Assembly (NCBI GenBank): GCA_024639935.1
Contig: JAHEFZ010000008.1
Span: 1 to 64,000, forward strand
Direction: 5' to 3'
Length of the DNA: 64,000 nt
DNA from: Microbacteriaceae bacterium
Lineage (GTDB): Bacteria > Actinomycetota > Actinomycetes > Actinomycetales > Microbacteriaceae
Shown here: positions 63,151 through 64,000 of the stretch, in pieces
How positions within the stretch are numbered: position 1 is the stretch's first letter
Layout of the letters: each line of letters opens with the position of its first letter
Made by a program: the position numbers and the translations under genes
Notes under the pieces: model-generated
The model's database searches: none
Told to the model about the DNA's origin: nothing
Seen by the model: the letters and a program-made list of their open reading frames with translations, nothing else

Positions 63151-63227
63151 CCGCTGTCGACGTTGCGCGCCAATTTCGCGCGGTCCGTGTCGTTTGGTAG
63201 GCTGACGCGAAGCGGCTCTACCGCCGG

Positions 63228-63302
63228 TGGGGTGTGGTGTAATTGGCAACACGGAGGTTTCTGGTACCTTTGTTCTTGGTTCGAGTCCAGGCACCCCAGC
63301 CA
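63228..63302 (+). tRNA. tRNA-Gln (CUG)
   Basis: Cloverleaf by hand: acceptor TGGGGTG (63228-63234) with CACCCCA (63292-63298), discriminator G63299 and encoded CCA (63300-63302). The anticodon loop TTCTGGT holds CTG, reading CAG. The U1-A72 end pair is typical for tRNA-Gln. It lies directly downstream of gltX. Confidence 0.92.
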
Positions 63303-63332
63303 TAATTTCCTCGAATAATCGGGCATCTGCGC

Positions 63333-63338
63333 TACTGT
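63333..63338 (+). promoter_or_regulatory. -10 element TACTGT, leaderless start of DAG kinase-like gene
   Basis: TACTGT ends six bases before ATG 63345. Confidence 0.5.
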
Positions 63339-63344
63339 TTCGGA

Positions 63345-64000
63345 ATGACACCGTTGTCGCGCCCCCTCATTGCGGTCGCGGTAAACCCGAGTGCTGCGCG
63401 GGGCGCGCATCGAGATTACGGGACCCGATTGGCCGAGGCGTTACGAGCAACAGGCCGCCGAGTCTCGGAATTGTCGGCCGATTCTTATGAGCAACTGGAG
63501 TCGATGGCGCGCGCCGCAGTTGGCGACGGTGTTGACGCCCTCATCGTCGTTGGGGGCGACGGAACCGTGCAATTGGGGACAAACGTGTGCGTGAACACGG
63601 ACACGCCCCTGGGCGTTTTACCGAGTGGAACCGGAAACGATACCGCCGAAGGAATCCTCGGAATGCCTATCGGCGACATCGATGCTGCAATCCGCCGGTT
63701 GATGGGGGCGCTCGATAAACCCTTGTGGCGAATCGATGCAGGTCGCATGTCGTGGAACGGCGGTGAACGGTGGTTCTGTTCGACGATGTCCGCCGGATTT
63801 GACGCGCTTGTCAACGAGACGGTAAATCACCTCGCTTTTCCGAAGGGTCCTTCGCGGTACACCGTCGCCATGCTCATCGAACTGGCAAAATTGAAGCCGA
63901 TCCGCTACACCGTAACTATCGACGGAGTGCAGAACGAGGAAGAGGCCATCCTGGCAACCATCGCGAACAACAGTCAATACGGCGGTGGCATGAGGATTTG
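63345..64000 (+). CDS. Diacylglycerol kinase-like lipid kinase, N-terminal part
   Basis: The open frame from ATG 63345 runs off the window with 218 codons visible. IAVAVNPSAARG opens the fold, the nucleotide motif VVGGDGTVQL is near 68-77 and LPSGTGNDTA at 93-101. These mark the DAGK catalytic domain (YegS/BmrU/Rv2252 family), which phosphorylates diacylglycerol or sphingosine-like lipids. The C-terminal third is missing, so length and active-site completeness cannot be judged. Confidence 0.9.
   Translation, partial: MTPLSRPLIAVAVNPSAARGAHRDYGTRLAEALRATGRRVSELSADSYEQLESMARAAVGDGVDALIVVGGDGTVQLGTNVCVNTDTPLGVLPSGTGNDTAEGILGMPIGDIDAAIRRLMGALDKPLWRIDAGRMSWNGGERWFCSTMSAGFDALVNETVNHLAFPKGPSRYTVAMLIELAKLKPIRYTVTIDGVQNEEEAILATIANNSQYGGGMRI

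Overview
The window reads as chromosomal DNA of a high-G+C Gram-positive bacterium (Actinobacteria, most likely Microbacteriaceae or a close small-genome relative). The evidence is the gene families and gene order: eno-ftsB-DUF501; greA/DUF4307/uppS; a PIN-PhoH2 fusion; fumC, xseB/xseA, ispH, class II fba, glpX and ychF. This recalls the Rv1080c-Rv1112 neighbourhood of Mycobacterium tuberculosis as I remember it. Hand counts on sample lines gave roughly 47 to 58 percent G+C. Coding is very dense. I see no rRNA, CRISPR array, insertion sequence, integrase or phage gene.

Layout. 1-7.1 kb: end of eno, ftsB-like, DUF501, an NDH-2-type oxidoreductase, a tRNA with a UAA anticodon, lemA-htpX, a YcaQ-like DNA glycosylase, threonine deaminase and greA. 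7.1-19.9 kb: DUF4307, a small membrane protein, uppS, phoH2, a hydroxypyruvate isomerase-like TIM barrel, several small conserved proteins, fumC, carbonic anhydrase, xseBA, ispH, class II aldolase and class II fructose bisphosphatase. 19.9-22.4 kb: an MFS exporter and rmuC. 22.5-39.8 kb: a cyclitol (inositol) block with iolC, a Cgl0159-type aldolase-like protein and iolA; a LacI-linked six-gene minus-strand operon (ABC transporter, IolE-like TIM barrel, two Gfo/Idh/MocA oxidoreductases); a divergent SDR/iolG pair; a second IolE-like gene; a second complete ABC transporter; and a GntR/UTRA regulator. 39.9-45.2 kb: an EamA exporter, ychF, small proteins and an MFS transporter. 45.25-49.9 kb: a tandem glycine riboswitch and gcvT-gcvH-gcvP. 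50-57.7 kb: a CPBP protease and an oligopeptide-type ABC transporter with an antisense PH-domain gene inside it. 57.7-64 kb: typA, an FAH-family hydrolase, an MFS transporter, gltX, tRNA-Gln(CUG) and the start of a diacylglycerol kinase-like gene cut by the window end.

The most interesting unit is the inositol block. A near-identical palindrome (core TGTCCTAACA) lies on the -10 of iolC, of the iolG/SDR divergent pair and of the remote TIM-barrel gene at 10.1 kb. A related TTGT-N4-ACAA palindrome lies on the -10 of the GntR gene itself. Together these suggest one regulon under that GntR protein. No iolB or iolD is present, while transporters, IolE-like proteins and dehydrogenases are duplicated, so the pathway may be split across the genome or altered.

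Two architectural habits recur. Many genes have a TAnnnT hexamer ending exactly six bases before the start codon, which predicts leaderless mRNAs. Five convergent gene pairs overlap by exactly four bases at a shared CTAG or CTAA.
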